The notes under the pieces were generated by a model, which was not told the DNA's origin, ran no database searches, and saw only the letters and a list, made by a program, of their open reading frames with translations. A stretch of DNA of 64,000 bases, from positions 62,001-126,000 of the forward strand of contig NZ_BMDW01000007.1 in the NCBI RefSeq assembly GCF_014636175.1, written 5' to 3'. Both the position numbers and the translations under genes were made by a program. Within the stretch, counting starts at the first letter, position 1, and each line of letters opens with the position of its first letter. Positions 24,689-33,787 of the stretch are shown here, piece after piece. This stretch comes from Sphingomonas psychrolutea (GTDB lineage: Bacteria > Pseudomonadota > Alphaproteobacteria > Sphingomonadales > Sphingomonadaceae).

Positions 24689-26019
24689 CCGTGCGAGGCC
24701 CGTCCATAAAGGGCTCCACCCGTCGAAGGGAACAGCGTTTCGAACTCCATCGGCGTCGTAAGCGTCGTTGCCGCCGGCGATAGCACCACCGAGAGCCCGG
24801 CCCTTGCCAAACTCTCCAGCATCCGGACTTGGCATGTGTCGATCTCCGCTTGGGTGAATCCGGGGCCGTCGCCGATCGGCGGGGCATTGACGAGAATCTG
24901 CAACCGCTCGGGCCCGGCGGGGCCATTGCCAGCGCCATCGCGGTCCTGCGCGCAGACATAGACGGTCGGCATATCGGGCAGGCGCTTGGCGGCGAGCTGA
25001 TCGAACTCCGCCGCATAATCGTCCGAGAAGATCACGTTATGGTGTAGCAGCGGGAAACCGCTGGTTTGCGCTTGCGCTGTCCAGACCATCGCCCCGAGCG
25101 AGCGCGCGGCGCGATCCGTCGGAGGAACGGCGGACGCAACGGCCGCGCCGAAGCGGCCATCGGCAATCGCGGCGGGATCGGCATTGCAGATGATTGACCC
25201 GGCGCTTAGCCGCTCGCCGCTCGCCAGCACGACGCCAGAGGCGCGGCCCTGTGCGACCAGAATTTCGCGGACCGGTTCGCCATAGCGAAACTGCGCGCCG
25301 CCGCGCACCGCCAGCGCCTCCAAAGCACGCGCGAGCGCGTGCATACCACCGTCGAGCAGCCACACGCCGCTGGCCTCGACATGCGCGATCAGCATCAGCG
25401 TGGCGGGGCATTTGAACGGCGAGGAGCCGCAATAGGTGGCATAGCGGCCGAACAGCTGGCGCAGGCGCGGATCGCGGAAATGCTCGCCGAGCGCCTTCCA
25501 TAAGGTTTCGAACGGCCGCTTGGTGATGAGCTCGCGGGGGTTAGCCAGACCCATTTGCCAGGCGAGCCCCATCGGCGTGCGCCGCTGGCTGCGCATGAAG
25601 GGGCGGTCGAGCCCGGTGAAGACTTGCTGCGCCTCGGCGCAGAATGCGCGGTATCCCCGCGCCTCGTCGGCTCCGGCAAAGGCACCGATCGCGTCGGCGC
25701 TCGCGTCGCGGTCGGCAAAGAGATCGAGCCGCGCATCGCCCCAGGCGTGACGGGCGAGCCGGGCGGTCGGACGCAGCGTTACGAAATCGTCGAGCGCGGC
25801 ACCGCAGGCTTCAAAAATGCCGTCGAACACGTCGCGCATCGTGAACACCGTCGGGCCGCCGTCGATCTGCGCGGTGCCGGCGGCCACTTGCCGCATCTTG
25901 CCGCCGGGGGCATGCGCCGCTTCGACCACCGTCACGTCCAGCCCGCGCGCGGCAAGCAAAGCGGCGCTGGTCAGACCGCCCACCCCTGCGCCGATAACGA
26001 TGGCTGTGTCGCGCTGCAT
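24400..26019 (-). CDS. crtD: CrtD, methoxyneurosporene / hydroxyneurosporene desaturase
   Basis: FAD-dependent carotenoid C3,4-desaturase related to CrtI (539 aa). It has the dinucleotide motif IVIGAGVGGLTSAALLAARG at residue 8, ending in the acidic VVEAAHAPGGKM, and the C-terminal FAD signature GLYCAGGSTHPGAGVPMAALSGG. The conserved family end is near LLKDLGST. The frame runs about 38 further codons through the start of crtC to 24400, making it longer than usual. TTAGGAG lies upstream of the ATG. Assignment as CrtD rather than CrtI follows from its pairing with crtC and crtF. Confidence 0.9.
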   Translation of the reverse strand: MQRDTAIVIGAGVGGLTSAALLAARGLDVTVVEAAHAPGGKMRQVAAGTAQIDGGPTVFTMRDVFDGIFEACGAALDDFVTLRPTARLARHAWGDARLDLFADRDASADAIGAFAGADEARGYRAFCAEAQQVFTGLDRPFMRSQRRTPMGLAWQMGLANPRELITKRPFETLWKALGEHFRDPRLRQLFGRYATYCGSSPFKCPATLMLIAHVEASGVWLLDGGMHALARALEALAVRGGAQFRYGEPVREILVAQGRASGVVLASGERLSAGSIICNADPAAIADGRFGAAVASAVPPTDRAARSLGAMVWTAQAQTSGFPLLHHNVIFSDDYAAEFDQLAAKRLPDMPTVYVCAQDRDGAGNGPAGPERLQILVNAPPIGDGPGFTQAEIDTCQVRMLESLARAGLSVVLSPAATTLTTPMEFETLFPSTGGALYGRASHGWAASFRRPGARTAIPGLYCAGGSTHPGAGVPMAALSGGLAVDILLKDLGSTYRSTRTAMPGGISTPSATPRDPMAGVTGSRSSPLSAASSRPITS

Positions 26020-26055
26020 TCGACTCCTAACGGCGATTGACGCTTATCGTGCATG

Positions 26056-26073
26056 CGTCCAATTGTTTGGACA
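26056..26073. promoter_or_regulatory. PpsR/CrtJ operator between crtD and crtF
   Basis: CGT-CCAATTGTTTGG-ACA, a nearly perfect palindrome centred on AATTGTT with one mismatch to the TGT-N12-ACA consensus. It lies 36 nt upstream of the crtD start (leftward) and two nt upstream of the crtF ATG (rightward), so it can repress both. TTGACG at 26036-26041 could serve as a -35 for crtF. Confidence 0.75.
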
Positions 26074-26074
26074 T

Positions 26075-27205
26075 ATGAAGCTGACTAGACCCGATGACAA
26101 CCGAAATTGGCGGGAACGCTGGATCGCTTGGCGCAATCGAATCCTTGCCGATCCGGGCTTTCAGCGCTTCGCCGTGCGCTTTCCGCTCACGCGCGGAATC
26201 GTCCGGGCGCGGGCGCGCACGATGTTCGATCTGGTGGCGGGTTTCACCTATTCGCAGACGATTGCGGCGTGTGTCGAGCTGGGTTTGCTTGAGTTGCTCG
26301 CGGCGGGGCCGTTGGCAATCGAGGAGATCGCCGCGCGAGTCGACGTGCCGGTTGAAGGGACCGAGCGCCTGTTGCGGGCGGCGGCGGCGCTGAACCTGAC
26401 GCAGCGGCTCGATGCGACGCGCTGGGCGCTGGGCGCCGATGGCGCAGCGCTGCGCGGCAATGGCGGCATCGTCGAGATGGTTGCGCACCACCGCTTGCTC
26501 TATGCCGATTTGGCGGATCCGGTCGGCTTGCTGCGGCGCGGCGGCGGGGGCGGGCAGCTTGCGCATTATTGGACCTATGCCGAGCGCGCGGGCGAGGGCG
26601 ACGGGGATGATGTCGCGGCCTATTCGCGGCTGATGGCGGCGTCGCAGCCGTTGGTGGCGCAGCATATTATCGACAGTTACGGCTTTGGGCGGCACGCCCG
26701 CATGCTCGATGTCGGGGGCGGTGAGGCACGCTTCGTGCGCGCGGTGGCGGCGCGCGTGCCGCGACTCGCGCTGTCGATGTTCGATCTTCCCGCGGTCGGC
26801 GCGCGCGCGAAAGCGGCGCTGCTGGCGGCCGGACTCGGCAACCGAGTCGAGATTTTCGGCGGCAATTTTCTCGAGGACCCGCTGCCGCACGGGCATGACC
26901 TGATCACGCTGGTGCGCGTCCTGCACGATCATGACGATGCGCCCGCGCTCGCCTTGTTGCGCGCGGTCCATGCTGCCTTGCCGCCGGGCGGTACGCTGTT
27001 GATTGCCGAGCCGATGGCCGGAACACGCGGCGCGGAGCCGTCGGGCGATGCCTATTTCGGCCTGTACCTGTGGGCGATGGGGTCGGGCCGTCCCCGCACC
27101 GCAGACGAAATCCGCCGCATGCTGCGCATGACCGGCTTTGCCGAGTCGCGCATCGTTCCGACTGCCTTGCCGCTCACCGTTCGGATCATCGTCGCGACCC
27201 GATAG
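26075..27205 (+). CDS. crtF: Demethylspheroidene / hydroxyneurosporene O-methyltransferase
   Basis: SAM-dependent enzyme (376 aa) that methylates the C1 hydroxyl produced by CrtC. The N-terminal dimerisation part WRNRILADPGFQRFAVRFPLTRG and the segment MFDLVAGFTYSQTIAACVELGLLELL are typical of CrtF. The SAM site is RMLDVGGGEARFVRAVAARVP, followed by FDLPAVGARA, GNFLEDPLPHGHDLITLVRVLHDHDD and GGTLLIAEPM. No Shine-Dalgarno precedes the ATG, because the PpsR operator occupies that position. The next gene, bchC, has its own operator pair. Confidence 0.93.
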   Translation: MKLTRPDDNRNWRERWIAWRNRILADPGFQRFAVRFPLTRGIVRARARTMFDLVAGFTYSQTIAACVELGLLELLAAGPLAIEEIAARVDVPVEGTERLLRAAAALNLTQRLDATRWALGADGAALRGNGGIVEMVAHHRLLYADLADPVGLLRRGGGGGQLAHYWTYAERAGEGDGDDVAAYSRLMAASQPLVAQHIIDSYGFGRHARMLDVGGGEARFVRAVAARVPRLALSMFDLPAVGARAKAALLAAGLGNRVEIFGGNFLEDPLPHGHDLITLVRVLHDHDDAPALALLRAVHAALPPGGTLLIAEPMAGTRGAEPSGDAYFGLYLWAMGSGRPRTADEIRRMLRMTGFAESRIVPTALPLTVRIIVATR

Positions 27206-27213
27206 GCAAAATG

Positions 27214-27257
27214 CGTCAACACGAGTTGACAATATAAAGTGTCCAGATAGACTGACA
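27214..27257. promoter_or_regulatory. Tandem PpsR/CrtJ operators and promoter of bchC
   Basis: Site A is CGT-CAACACGAGTTG-ACA (27214-27231). Site B is TGT-CCAGATAGACTG-ACA (27240-27257). Exactly 8 bp separate them, the spacing described for the bchC promoter of Rhodobacter. TTGACA within A (27226-27231), a 16-nt spacer and TAGACT within B (27248-27253) form a plausible sigma-70 promoter whose boxes are both covered by the repressor. Confidence 0.85.
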
Positions 27258-27303
27258 CTATAAGCAAACCCGATGATCGGGTGGTCGCGGCAGGGGAAGC
27301 TCG

Positions 27304-28230
27304 GTGGAAACACTGGCGGTAGTGTTGGAGGCTCCGGAGCGGTTGGCGCTCCGTGCACTTTCGCTCACCGCGCTGGGCTCCGCCGACGTGCTGATCGACG
27401 TCGCGCATAGCGGAATCAGTTCGGGTACCGAGAAATTGCTGTGGTCGGGCAAAATGCCGGCCTTCCCGGGCATGGGCTATCCGCTGGTGCCGGGCTACGA
27501 ATCGGTCGGACGGATCGTCGATGCCGGTGCTGAAGTGCGCGGGCGGATCGGCGAGTGGGTCTTCGTACCCGGTGCGAATTGCTATGAAGGCGCGCGTGGT
27601 TTGTTCGGGGGAACGGCGCAACGCGTGGTGATGCCCTCGGCGCGCGCGCTGCCGGTCGCCGAATCGCTCGGGCGCGACGGCATTCTGACCGCGCTCGCTG
27701 CAACCGCTTATCATGCGGTCGTGGGCGGAAAGGCCCCGGATTTGGTGATCGGCCACGGCATTGTTGGACGGCTGATCGCGCGGATTGTGGTCGCGCTGGG
27801 CGCGCCTGCACCGACGGTGTGGGAAACCAATCCGAATCGCCGTGATGCTGCTGGCTATACCGTGATCGACCCTCCTGCCGATGCGCGCCGCGATTATGCG
27901 ACGATCTGCGACGCGAGCGGCGCGCCCGACATTCTCGACCTGCTCGTGCCGCGCCTGACCAAGGGCGGGGAGATCGTGCTGGCGGGTTTCTACGACCGGC
28001 TGAGCTTCGCCTTTCCGCCGGCCTTCATGCGCGAAGCGCGGATGCGCATTTCGGCCGAATTTACCCCCGCCGACGTGGCCGCGACCAATGCGCTGGTCGC
28101 TTCGGGCGCGCTGCGTTTTGATGGGCTGATCAGCCATGTCCGCCCCGCGAGCGAAGCGGCCGACGCTTATCCCGCCGCGTTTGGCGACTCGACTTGTCTG
28201 AAGATGGTGCTCGATTGGAGTCATGTATGA
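27304..28230 (+). CDS. bchC: 3-hydroxyethyl bacteriochlorophyllide a dehydrogenase
   Basis: NAD-dependent oxidation of the 3-hydroxyethyl group to the 3-acetyl group of bacteriochlorophyllide a. The 308-aa product is of the medium-chain dehydrogenase type: SGISSGTEKLLWSGKMPAFPGMGYPLVPGYESVG at the N-terminus, GALPVAESL-like linker, dinucleotide site VIGHGIVGRLIARI near 148, and a short C-terminus as in other BchC. GTG at 27304 has AGGGGA upstream. It is the first gene after the PpsR operator pair and overlaps bchX by ATGA. Confidence 0.95.
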   Translation: METLAVVLEAPERLALRALSLTALGSADVLIDVAHSGISSGTEKLLWSGKMPAFPGMGYPLVPGYESVGRIVDAGAEVRGRIGEWVFVPGANCYEGARGLFGGTAQRVVMPSARALPVAESLGRDGILTALAATAYHAVVGGKAPDLVIGHGIVGRLIARIVVALGAPAPTVWETNPNRRDAAGYTVIDPPADARRDYATICDASGAPDILDLLVPRLTKGGEIVLAGFYDRLSFAFPPAFMREARMRISAEFTPADVAATNALVASGALRFDGLISHVRPASEAADAYPAAFGDSTCLKMVLDWSHV

Positions 28231-29210
28231 CGATGCTAGATCTCGGCTCCTTGCGCGATGAAGCGCACGAAGAGCCCGATCCCGTCCATACGGGTCCGAT
28301 CACCAAGGAAACGCAGATCATCGCGATCTACGGTAAGGGCGGCTCGGGCAAATCCTTCGCGCTCGCCAATTTGAGCTACATGATGGCGCAGCAAGGCAAG
28401 CGCGTTTTGCTGATCGGTTGCGATCCCAAGAGCGATACCACTTCGCTATTGTTCGGCGGGAAATCGACCCCGACGATCATCGAAACGTCGAGCAAGAAGA
28501 AGCTGGCGGGCGAAGAGATCGGCATCGAGGACGTCTGCTTCCAGCGCGACGGCGTGTTCGCGATGGAATTGGGCGGACCCGAGGTCGGGCGCGGCTGCGG
28601 CGGGCGCGGGATCATCCATGGTTTCGAGACGCTCGAGAAACTCGGTTTCCACGAATGGGGCTTCGATTACGTCCTGCTCGATTTCCTGGGGGACGTGGTG
28701 TGCGGTGGCTTCGGCCTGCCGATCGCGCGCGACATGTGCCAGAAGGTCATCGTCGTCGCCTCGAACGATTTGCAGTCGCTCTACGTTGCCAACAATGTTT
28801 GCAAGGCGGTGGAATATTTCCGCAAGATGGGCGGCAATGTTGGCGTCGCGGGGATGATCCTCAACAAGGATGACGGCACTGGCGAAGCGAATGCCTTTGC
28901 CGAAGCGGTCGGCATCCCAGTGCTGTGTGCGATTCCCGCGAATGAGCACATCCGCAAGAAAAGCGCGAATTATCAGATCATCGGCAAGCCCGGTGGCGAA
29001 TGGGCGAGCCTGTTCGAGGAGCTGGCGGTCAACGTCGCCGAAGCGCCGCCGCTGCGCCCCGCGCCGCTCGATCAGGATGGGCTGCTCGGTTTGTTCTCGG
29101 CCGATGTGACGGGGGCGGATTATTCGCTCAAGCCCGCGAGCCAGGCCGATATGCGCGGCGTGGCATACGTGCCCAAGCCGACTTTGGAAGTGGTGTACGA
29201 TGCCGTCTGA
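28227..29210 (+). CDS. bchX: Chlorophyllide reductase iron protein subunit X
   Basis: Nitrogenase-Fe-protein-like ATPase (327 aa) that passes electrons to BchYZ for reduction of chlorophyllide ring B. It has the P-loop GKGGSGKS (residues 36-43), the switch region GCDPKSDTTSL, and 4Fe-4S ligand cysteines Cys124 (GRGCGGRG) and Cys159 (DVVCGGFG). The extended C-terminus is typical of BchX compared with BchL. The start overlaps the bchC stop and the end overlaps bchY by 11 nt. Confidence 0.97.
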   Translation: MTMLDLGSLRDEAHEEPDPVHTGPITKETQIIAIYGKGGSGKSFALANLSYMMAQQGKRVLLIGCDPKSDTTSLLFGGKSTPTIIETSSKKKLAGEEIGIEDVCFQRDGVFAMELGGPEVGRGCGGRGIIHGFETLEKLGFHEWGFDYVLLDFLGDVVCGGFGLPIARDMCQKVIVVASNDLQSLYVANNVCKAVEYFRKMGGNVGVAGMILNKDDGTGEANAFAEAVGIPVLCAIPANEHIRKKSANYQIIGKPGGEWASLFEELAVNVAEAPPLRPAPLDQDGLLGLFSADVTGADYSLKPASQADMRGVAYVPKPTLEVVYDAV

Positions 29211-30789
29211 GGCTGGCCTCGATCTTGAAAAGCCCGTCCCTCTGGGAGGGGTTGGGGAGGGCGACGCGACACGCGTTCGCGATGTATTGCTGACGTCACC
29301 CTCCCCCGACCCCTCCCAGGGGGCGGGGGGTGGCTGCGCGAGCGGATCGACCTTGCGTGAGGCGGCCGAACTTGCGGGCAAGTCCGAGGTTCTCGCGCGC
29401 TATGACGCCGATTATCCCAAGGGACCACACGATCAGCCGCAATCGATGTGCCCGGCGTTCGGCAGCTTGCGCGTGGGTCTCAGGATGCGGCGCACCGCAA
29501 CGATCCTGTCGGGATCGGCGTGCTGCGTGTACGGCCTGACCTTCACCTCGCACTTCTACGGCGCGAAGCGGACGGTCGGGTACGTGCCCTTCTCGTCGGA
29601 GACGCTGGTCACCGGCAAATTGTTCGAAGACATTCGCGACGCGGTGCATCAGATCGCCGATCCGGCGCTGTATGACACGATCATCGTCACCAATCTGTGC
29701 GTGCCGACGGCATCGGGCGTGCCGCTGCAATTGCTGCCCAAGGACATCAATGGCGTCCGCATCATCGGCATCGATGTGCCGGGTTTCGGCATTCCCACGC
29801 ATGCCGAGGCAAAGGACGTGCTGGCGGGCGCAATGCTCAGCTATGCGCGCAAGGAGGCCGAACAGGGCCCGGTCGCCGCGCCGAAAGAACGCCCGGATCG
29901 TCCGACGATCACGCTGCTCGGCGAGATGTTTCCGGCGGACCCGCCCGGCATCGGGCTGATGCTCGAACCGCTGGGCTTGGCCGCAGGGCCAGTCGTCCCG
30001 ACGCGCGAATGGCGCGAGCTGTATTCGGCGCTCGATTGCGCGGCGGTGGCGGCGATCCATCCCTTCTACACCGCGAGCGTCCGCGAATTCGAAGCCGCCG
30101 GGCGGACCGTTGTCGGATCGGCCCCGGTCGGGCGCGATGGCACGGCGGCATGGCTCGACGCGATCGGCGCGGCCTGTGGCATCGCGCAGGACAAGATCGA
30201 CGCGTCGAAAAACAAGTTCCTGCCCGCGATCGCAGGCGCGCTCGCCGCCAAGCCGATCAAGGGACGCATCACCGTGTCGGGCTATGAAGGCTCCGAATTG
30301 CTCGTCGCGCGGCTGTTAATCGAAAGCGGCGCGGAGGTGCCCTACGTCGGCACCGCTTGTCCGCGTACGGTGTGGTCCGATCCCGACCGCGAATGGCTCG
30401 AGGCGCATGGCTGCCGCGTGCAATATCGTGCGAGCCTGGAGCAGGATATCGCCGCGGTCGAGGAACATGGCCCCGATCTCGCGATCGGCACCACGCCCGT
30501 CGTCCAGCACGCCAAGCAAAAGGCGATCCCGGCGCTCTATTTCACCAACCTCATCTCAGCGCGCCCGCTGATGGGGCCGGCGGGTGCGGGCAGCCTGGCG
30601 ATGGTGGTGAATGCGGCGCTCGCCAACCAGCACCGCTTCGACACGATGAAGGCGTTTTTCGAGGGCGTCGGCACCGGGTCGACCGCCGGCGTGTGGGAAA
30701 ACACGCCGGTCGATCGTCCCGAATTCAAGGCGAAATATGCCGCCAAGCGGATTGCGGCGGCCAAGGCCGAGGAGCATATCGGCACATGA
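29200..30789 (+). CDS. bchY: Chlorophyllide reductase subunit Y
   Basis: NifD-like catalytic partner of BchZ (529 aa). Conserved parts are [65 protein letters not shown] and [16 protein letters not shown]. The cysteines of CPAF, SACC and TNLCV are positioned to bind the shared iron-sulfur cluster. Residues about 12-44 derive from a palindromic repeat (29233-29330) inserted in frame just after the start, so the conserved protein begins near [15 protein letters not shown]. It overlaps bchX and, by ATGA, bchZ. Confidence 0.95.
   Translation: MPSEAGLDLEKPVPLGGVGEGDATRVRDVLLTSPSPDPSQGAGGGCASGSTLREAAELAGKSEVLARYDADYPKGPHDQPQSMCPAFGSLRVGLRMRRTATILSGSACCVYGLTFTSHFYGAKRTVGYVPFSSETLVTGKLFEDIRDAVHQIADPALYDTIIVTNLCVPTASGVPLQLLPKDINGVRIIGIDVPGFGIPTHAEAKDVLAGAMLSYARKEAEQGPVAAPKERPDRPTITLLGEMFPADPPGIGLMLEPLGLAAGPVVPTREWRELYSALDCAAVAAIHPFYTASVREFEAAGRTVVGSAPVGRDGTAAWLDAIGAACGIAQDKIDASKNKFLPAIAGALAAKPIKGRITVSGYEGSELLVARLLIESGAEVPYVGTACPRTVWSDPDREWLEAHGCRVQYRASLEQDIAAVEEHGPDLAIGTTPVVQHAKQKAIPALYFTNLISARPLMGPAGAGSLAMVVNAALANQHRFDTMKAFFEGVGTGSTAGVWENTPVDRPEFKAKYAAKRIAAAKAEEHIGT
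29233..29330. repeat. Palindromic repeat inside the 5' end of bchY
   Basis: Left arm CCCGTCCCTCTGGGAGGGGT... (29233-29266) and right arm ending ACCCCTCCCAGGGGGCGGGG (29294-29330) are inverted copies. The shared core is [20 protein letters not shown]. It lies ten codons into bchY, is in frame, and supplies a G/P/S-rich segment with no counterpart in BchY as I know it. Confidence 0.78.
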
Positions 30790-32231
30790 CCCTCATTCTC
30801 GATCACGATCGGGCCGGTGGTTACTGGGGCGCAGTCTATGCGTTCACGGCAATCAAGGGCTTGCAGGTCATCATCGATGGCCCGGTGGGTTGCGAGAATC
30901 TGCCGGTTACATCGGTGCTGCATTACACCGACGGCCTGCCGCCGCATGAGCTGCCGATAGTCGTGACGGGATTGGGCGAGCAAGAGCTAGGCCGGGACGG
31001 CACCGAAGGCGCGATGAAGCGCGCCTGGGCGACGCTCGATCCCGATCTGCCCGCGGTCGTCGTCACCGGCTCGATCGCCGAGATGATCGGCGGCGGCGTC
31101 ACGCCCGAGGGCACCAATATCCAGCGCTTTCTGCCACGCACGATCGACGAGGATCAGTGGCAATCGGGCGACCGCGCGCTGACCTGGCTGTGGACGCAGT
31201 TCGGCCCGAAGAAGGTCCCCGCGCTGCGTCCCCTGAAGGAGGGCGAGCGGCCCAAGGTCAACATCATCGGGCCGATGTATGGCAGTTTCAACATGCCGTC
31301 CGATCTGGCCGAAATTCGCCGCCTGATCGAAGGGATTGGTGCCGATGTCGGAATGGTCTTCCCGCTCGGCAGCCATCTTGCCGATGTGCGCAAGCTGGCC
31401 GATGCGGCGGTCAACGTCTGCATGTATCGCGAGTTCGGTCGCGGATTGTGCGAGGCGCTCGAGCGGCCCTATCTCCAGGCACCGATCGGGTTGCAGAGTA
31501 CGACGCTGTTCCTGCGCAAGCTGGGCGAGCTGATCGGGCTCGACCCCGAACCTTTTATCGAACGCGAGAAGCACACCACGATCAAGCCGCTCTGGGATCT
31601 GTGGCGCTCGGTCACGCAGGATTTCTTCGCAACCGCCAGCTTCGGCATCGTCGCGACTGAGACGTATGCGCGGGGGATCCGCAATTTCCTCGAGAACGAC
31701 ATGGGGCTGCCCTGTACGTTCTCGTTCAACCGCTCCGCCGGGATCAAGCCCGACAATCAGGCGGTGATCGACGCGCTTAGGACCAATCCGCCGCTCATTA
31801 TGTTCGGCAGTTTCAACGAGCGGATGTATATGGCCGAGGCCGGTTCGCGCGGCGTGTATATCCCGGCCAGCTTCCCCGGCGCGGTGATCCGCCGCCACAC
31901 CGGCACGCCGTTCATGGGCTATGCCGGGGCGACTTACCTGATCCAGGAAGTGTGCAACGCACTGTTCGACGCGCTCTTCCACATCATCCCGCTCGCCGGA
32001 CAGCTCGACAAGATCGAGGCAACGCCGGCGCGGATCGAACGCGAAGTGGCGTGGGACGATGCCGCCAAGGCTGCGCTCGACGAAGTGGTCGAGCGCGAGC
32101 CCGTGCTCGTGCGCATTTCCGCCGCCAAACGCATCCGCGATGCCGCCGAACGCGGCGCACGCCGCGCCGGCGAGACACGCGTGACGGCGGAACGGCTTGC
32201 CGGTGCCATCACTGAAAGCCGCGGCGGGTGA
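30786..32231 (+). CDS. bchZ: Chlorophyllide reductase subunit Z
   Basis: NifK-like subunit of chlorophyllide reductase (481 aa). Recognisable parts are [88 protein letters not shown] and [26 protein letters not shown]. The Cys in GPVGCEN contributes to the cluster interface. A long C-terminal helical tail ends [13 protein letters not shown] at 30786 overlaps the bchY stop. About 140 nt separate it from pufB. Confidence 0.96.
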   Translation: MTLILDHDRAGGYWGAVYAFTAIKGLQVIIDGPVGCENLPVTSVLHYTDGLPPHELPIVVTGLGEQELGRDGTEGAMKRAWATLDPDLPAVVVTGSIAEMIGGGVTPEGTNIQRFLPRTIDEDQWQSGDRALTWLWTQFGPKKVPALRPLKEGERPKVNIIGPMYGSFNMPSDLAEIRRLIEGIGADVGMVFPLGSHLADVRKLADAAVNVCMYREFGRGLCEALERPYLQAPIGLQSTTLFLRKLGELIGLDPEPFIEREKHTTIKPLWDLWRSVTQDFFATASFGIVATETYARGIRNFLENDMGLPCTFSFNRSAGIKPDNQAVIDALRTNPPLIMFGSFNERMYMAEAGSRGVYIPASFPGAVIRRHTGTPFMGYAGATYLIQEVCNALFDALFHIIPLAGQLDKIEATPARIEREVAWDDAAKAALDEVVEREPVLVRISAAKRIRDAAERGARRAGETRVTAERLAGAITESRGG

Positions 32232-32250
32232 CCGCGCGAGCCAGCCATCT

Positions 32251-32266
32251 CCGCACGACCGTGCGG
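32251..32266 (+). promoter_or_regulatory. Hairpin in the bchZ-pufB intergenic region
   Basis: CCGCAC-GACC-GTGCGG is a perfect 6-bp stem with a tetraloop, 20 nt after the bchZ stop and about 105 nt before pufB. There is no T-run, so it is unlikely to be a strong terminator. It may be a processing or stability element at the 5' side of the puf segment. No PpsR-type palindrome was found in 32232-32370, so puf may be read from an upstream promoter. Confidence 0.45.
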
Positions 32267-32370
32267 ATCAGCCGATCTTCGCGGTGCTCTGCGCTGCGTG
32301 GATGCCGTCGGGGGACGCGTGCCGCGCGCCTTATCTCGCCGGTTCGAACGACACAGAAGGAGCGAGCGAT

Positions 32371-32592
32371 ATGAGTGACGAAAGAATGGGACCGGGCACC
32401 TACCTGACGCCCGATGAAGCGAAGGAGTTTCACAAACTCTTCGTGCTGAGCATGGGCTTTTTCGTGGTGGTTGCGATCATCGCCCATATCCTCGTGTGGC
32501 AATGGCGCCCGTGGTTCCCGGGTACTGAGCCTTACAAGGCAGGCTTGGCCGCTGTGGCGCCCATCCAAGCGCCCATTGCCAGCAAAAGCTAA
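32371..32592 (+). CDS. pufB: Light-harvesting 1 beta polypeptide
   Basis: Single-span antenna polypeptide of the LH1 ring (73 aa). The pattern [16 protein letters not shown]...[16 protein letters not shown] is diagnostic. The His in FHKLF is the outer conserved residue and the His in IIAHILVW is the bacteriochlorophyll a ligand. An Ala/Pro-rich C-terminal tail ([18 protein letters not shown]) extends beyond the usual end. AAGGAG lies 13 nt upstream. It is followed 12 nt later by pufA. Confidence 0.97.
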   Translation: MSDERMGPGTYLTPDEAKEFHKLFVLSMGFFVVVAIIAHILVWQWRPWFPGTEPYKAGLAAVAPIQAPIASKS

Positions 32593-32604
32593 GGAGAAAA
32601 TACC

Positions 32605-32784
32605 ATGTGGAGAATGTGGGTAACTTTTGACCCTCGCCGGGTCCTCACCGCGCTCGCCGTGTTCTTGTTCACGCTGGCGATCCTGATTCACTTCATCCTG
32701 CTGAGCACCAACCGGTATAACTGGCTTGAGGCTCCGAATCCGACTGCTCCCGCAGCAGCGGTAGCAGCACCAGCCGCGCCCTGA
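32605..32784 (+). CDS. pufA: Light-harvesting 1 alpha polypeptide
   Basis: A 59-aa antenna polypeptide. [20 protein letters not shown] then [20 protein letters not shown]; His29 is the bacteriochlorophyll ligand. As in pufB, the C-terminus carries an Ala/Pro-rich tail ([16 protein letters not shown]). Shine-Dalgarno AAGGAGA nine nt upstream. The gene is short but the motif match is unambiguous. No pufX, pufQ or pucBA was found nearby. Confidence 0.96.
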   Translation: MWRMWVTFDPRRVLTALAVFLFTLAILIHFILLSTNRYNWLEAPNPTAPAAAVAAPAAP

Positions 32785-32805
32785 CGGACTCGGCTGACAG
32801 TCAAT

Positions 32806-32861
32806 GTCGTAATATCTACGACGAGGCGGACGTGACCTGATTGGCGCCGAGCGCGCCCAGG
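32806..32861 (+). promoter_or_regulatory. pufA-pufL intercistronic mRNA hairpins
   Basis: Two stem-loops lie in the 149-nt gap: GTCGTA-ATATC-TACGAC (32806-32822), and a longer one (32836-32861) with CCTG/CAGG outer and GGCGC/GCGCC inner stems and a three-nt bulge. In Rhodobacter, hairpins at this position protect the pufBA mRNA and produce the excess of LH1 over reaction-centre transcript. An equivalent role is inferred here. Confidence 0.6.
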
Positions 32862-32933
32862 TCCGTCCAGTCCTCCACCTTTTCGAATTTTGTCGATCTC
32901 GCCGCTGACCGGTGGGGGGGAAGGAGCGGGTCC

Positions 32934-33773
32934 ATGGCACTCTTGAGCTTTGAACGGAAATACCGGGTTAGGGGCGGGACGCTCGTGGGCGGCGATCTGT
33001 TCGATTTTTGGATCGGCCCCTTCTATGTCGGCTTTTTCGGGGTCACGACCGCATTTTTTGCCGGGCTCGGCACCGCGCTGATCTTTTACGGCGCGTCGCT
33101 TGGGCCGACGTGGAACCCGTGGCTGATCAGCATCGCGCCGCCCGATATCCGTTACGGTCTGGGCTTCGCGCCGCTCAAGGCGGGGGGCTTGTGGCAAATC
33201 ATCACGATTTGCGCGGTCGGGGCGTTCTGCTCCTGGGCGCTGCGCGAGGTCGAGATTTGTCGCAAGCTTGGTATGGGCTATCATGTGCCGATCGCGTTCG
33301 GCGTGGCGATTTTCGCTTATGTCAGCCTGGTGGTGATCCGCCCGATCCTGCTGGGGGCGTGGGGCTTCGGCTTCCCGTACGGCATTTTCAGCCATCTCGA
33401 TTGGGTGTCGAACACCGGCTACCAATATCTGCACTTCCATTATAACCCGGCGCACATGATCGCGGTCAGCTTCTTCTTCACGACGACGCTGGCGCTCGCG
33501 CTGCATGGCGGGCTGGTGCTCTCGGCGGTCAATCCGCGGGAGGGCCCCAATGGAGAATTGGGGGAGGTCAAATCTCCCGAATATGAAGACGCCTTCTTCC
33601 GCGATACGATCGGCTATTCGGTCGGCACGCTCGGCATTCACCGGGTTGGCCTGTTCCTCGCGCTTTCGGCGGGCTTCTGGAGCGCCATTTGCATCATCAT
33701 CAGCGGCCCGCTCTGGACGCGCGGCTGGCCTGAATGGTGGAGCTGGTGGCTCAATCTGCCGATCTGGGCTTGA
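32934..33773 (+). CDS. pufL: Photosynthetic reaction centre L subunit
   Basis: Five-helix core subunit (279 aa) that binds half of the special pair, bacteriopheophytin A and QB. Ligands fall one position from Rhodobacter numbering: His154 (accessory BChl), His174 (special pair, HYNPAHM), His191 (Fe) and His236 (Fe, after a small insertion). AAGGAG lies upstream of ATG 32934. It is separated from pufM by 14 nt. Confidence 0.98.
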   Translation: MALLSFERKYRVRGGTLVGGDLFDFWIGPFYVGFFGVTTAFFAGLGTALIFYGASLGPTWNPWLISIAPPDIRYGLGFAPLKAGGLWQIITICAVGAFCSWALREVEICRKLGMGYHVPIAFGVAIFAYVSLVVIRPILLGAWGFGFPYGIFSHLDWVSNTGYQYLHFHYNPAHMIAVSFFFTTTLALALHGGLVLSAVNPREGPNGELGEVKSPEYEDAFFRDTIGYSVGTLGIHRVGLFLALSAGFWSAICIIISGPLWTRGWPEWWSWWLNLPIWA

Positions 33774-33787
33774 GAGGATCGCGAACA

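Noticed and set aside
32232-32370. Search for pufQ or a PpsR operator upstream of pufB
   Set aside because: No ORF with PufQ features and no TGT-N12-ACA palindrome; only a short hairpin is present.
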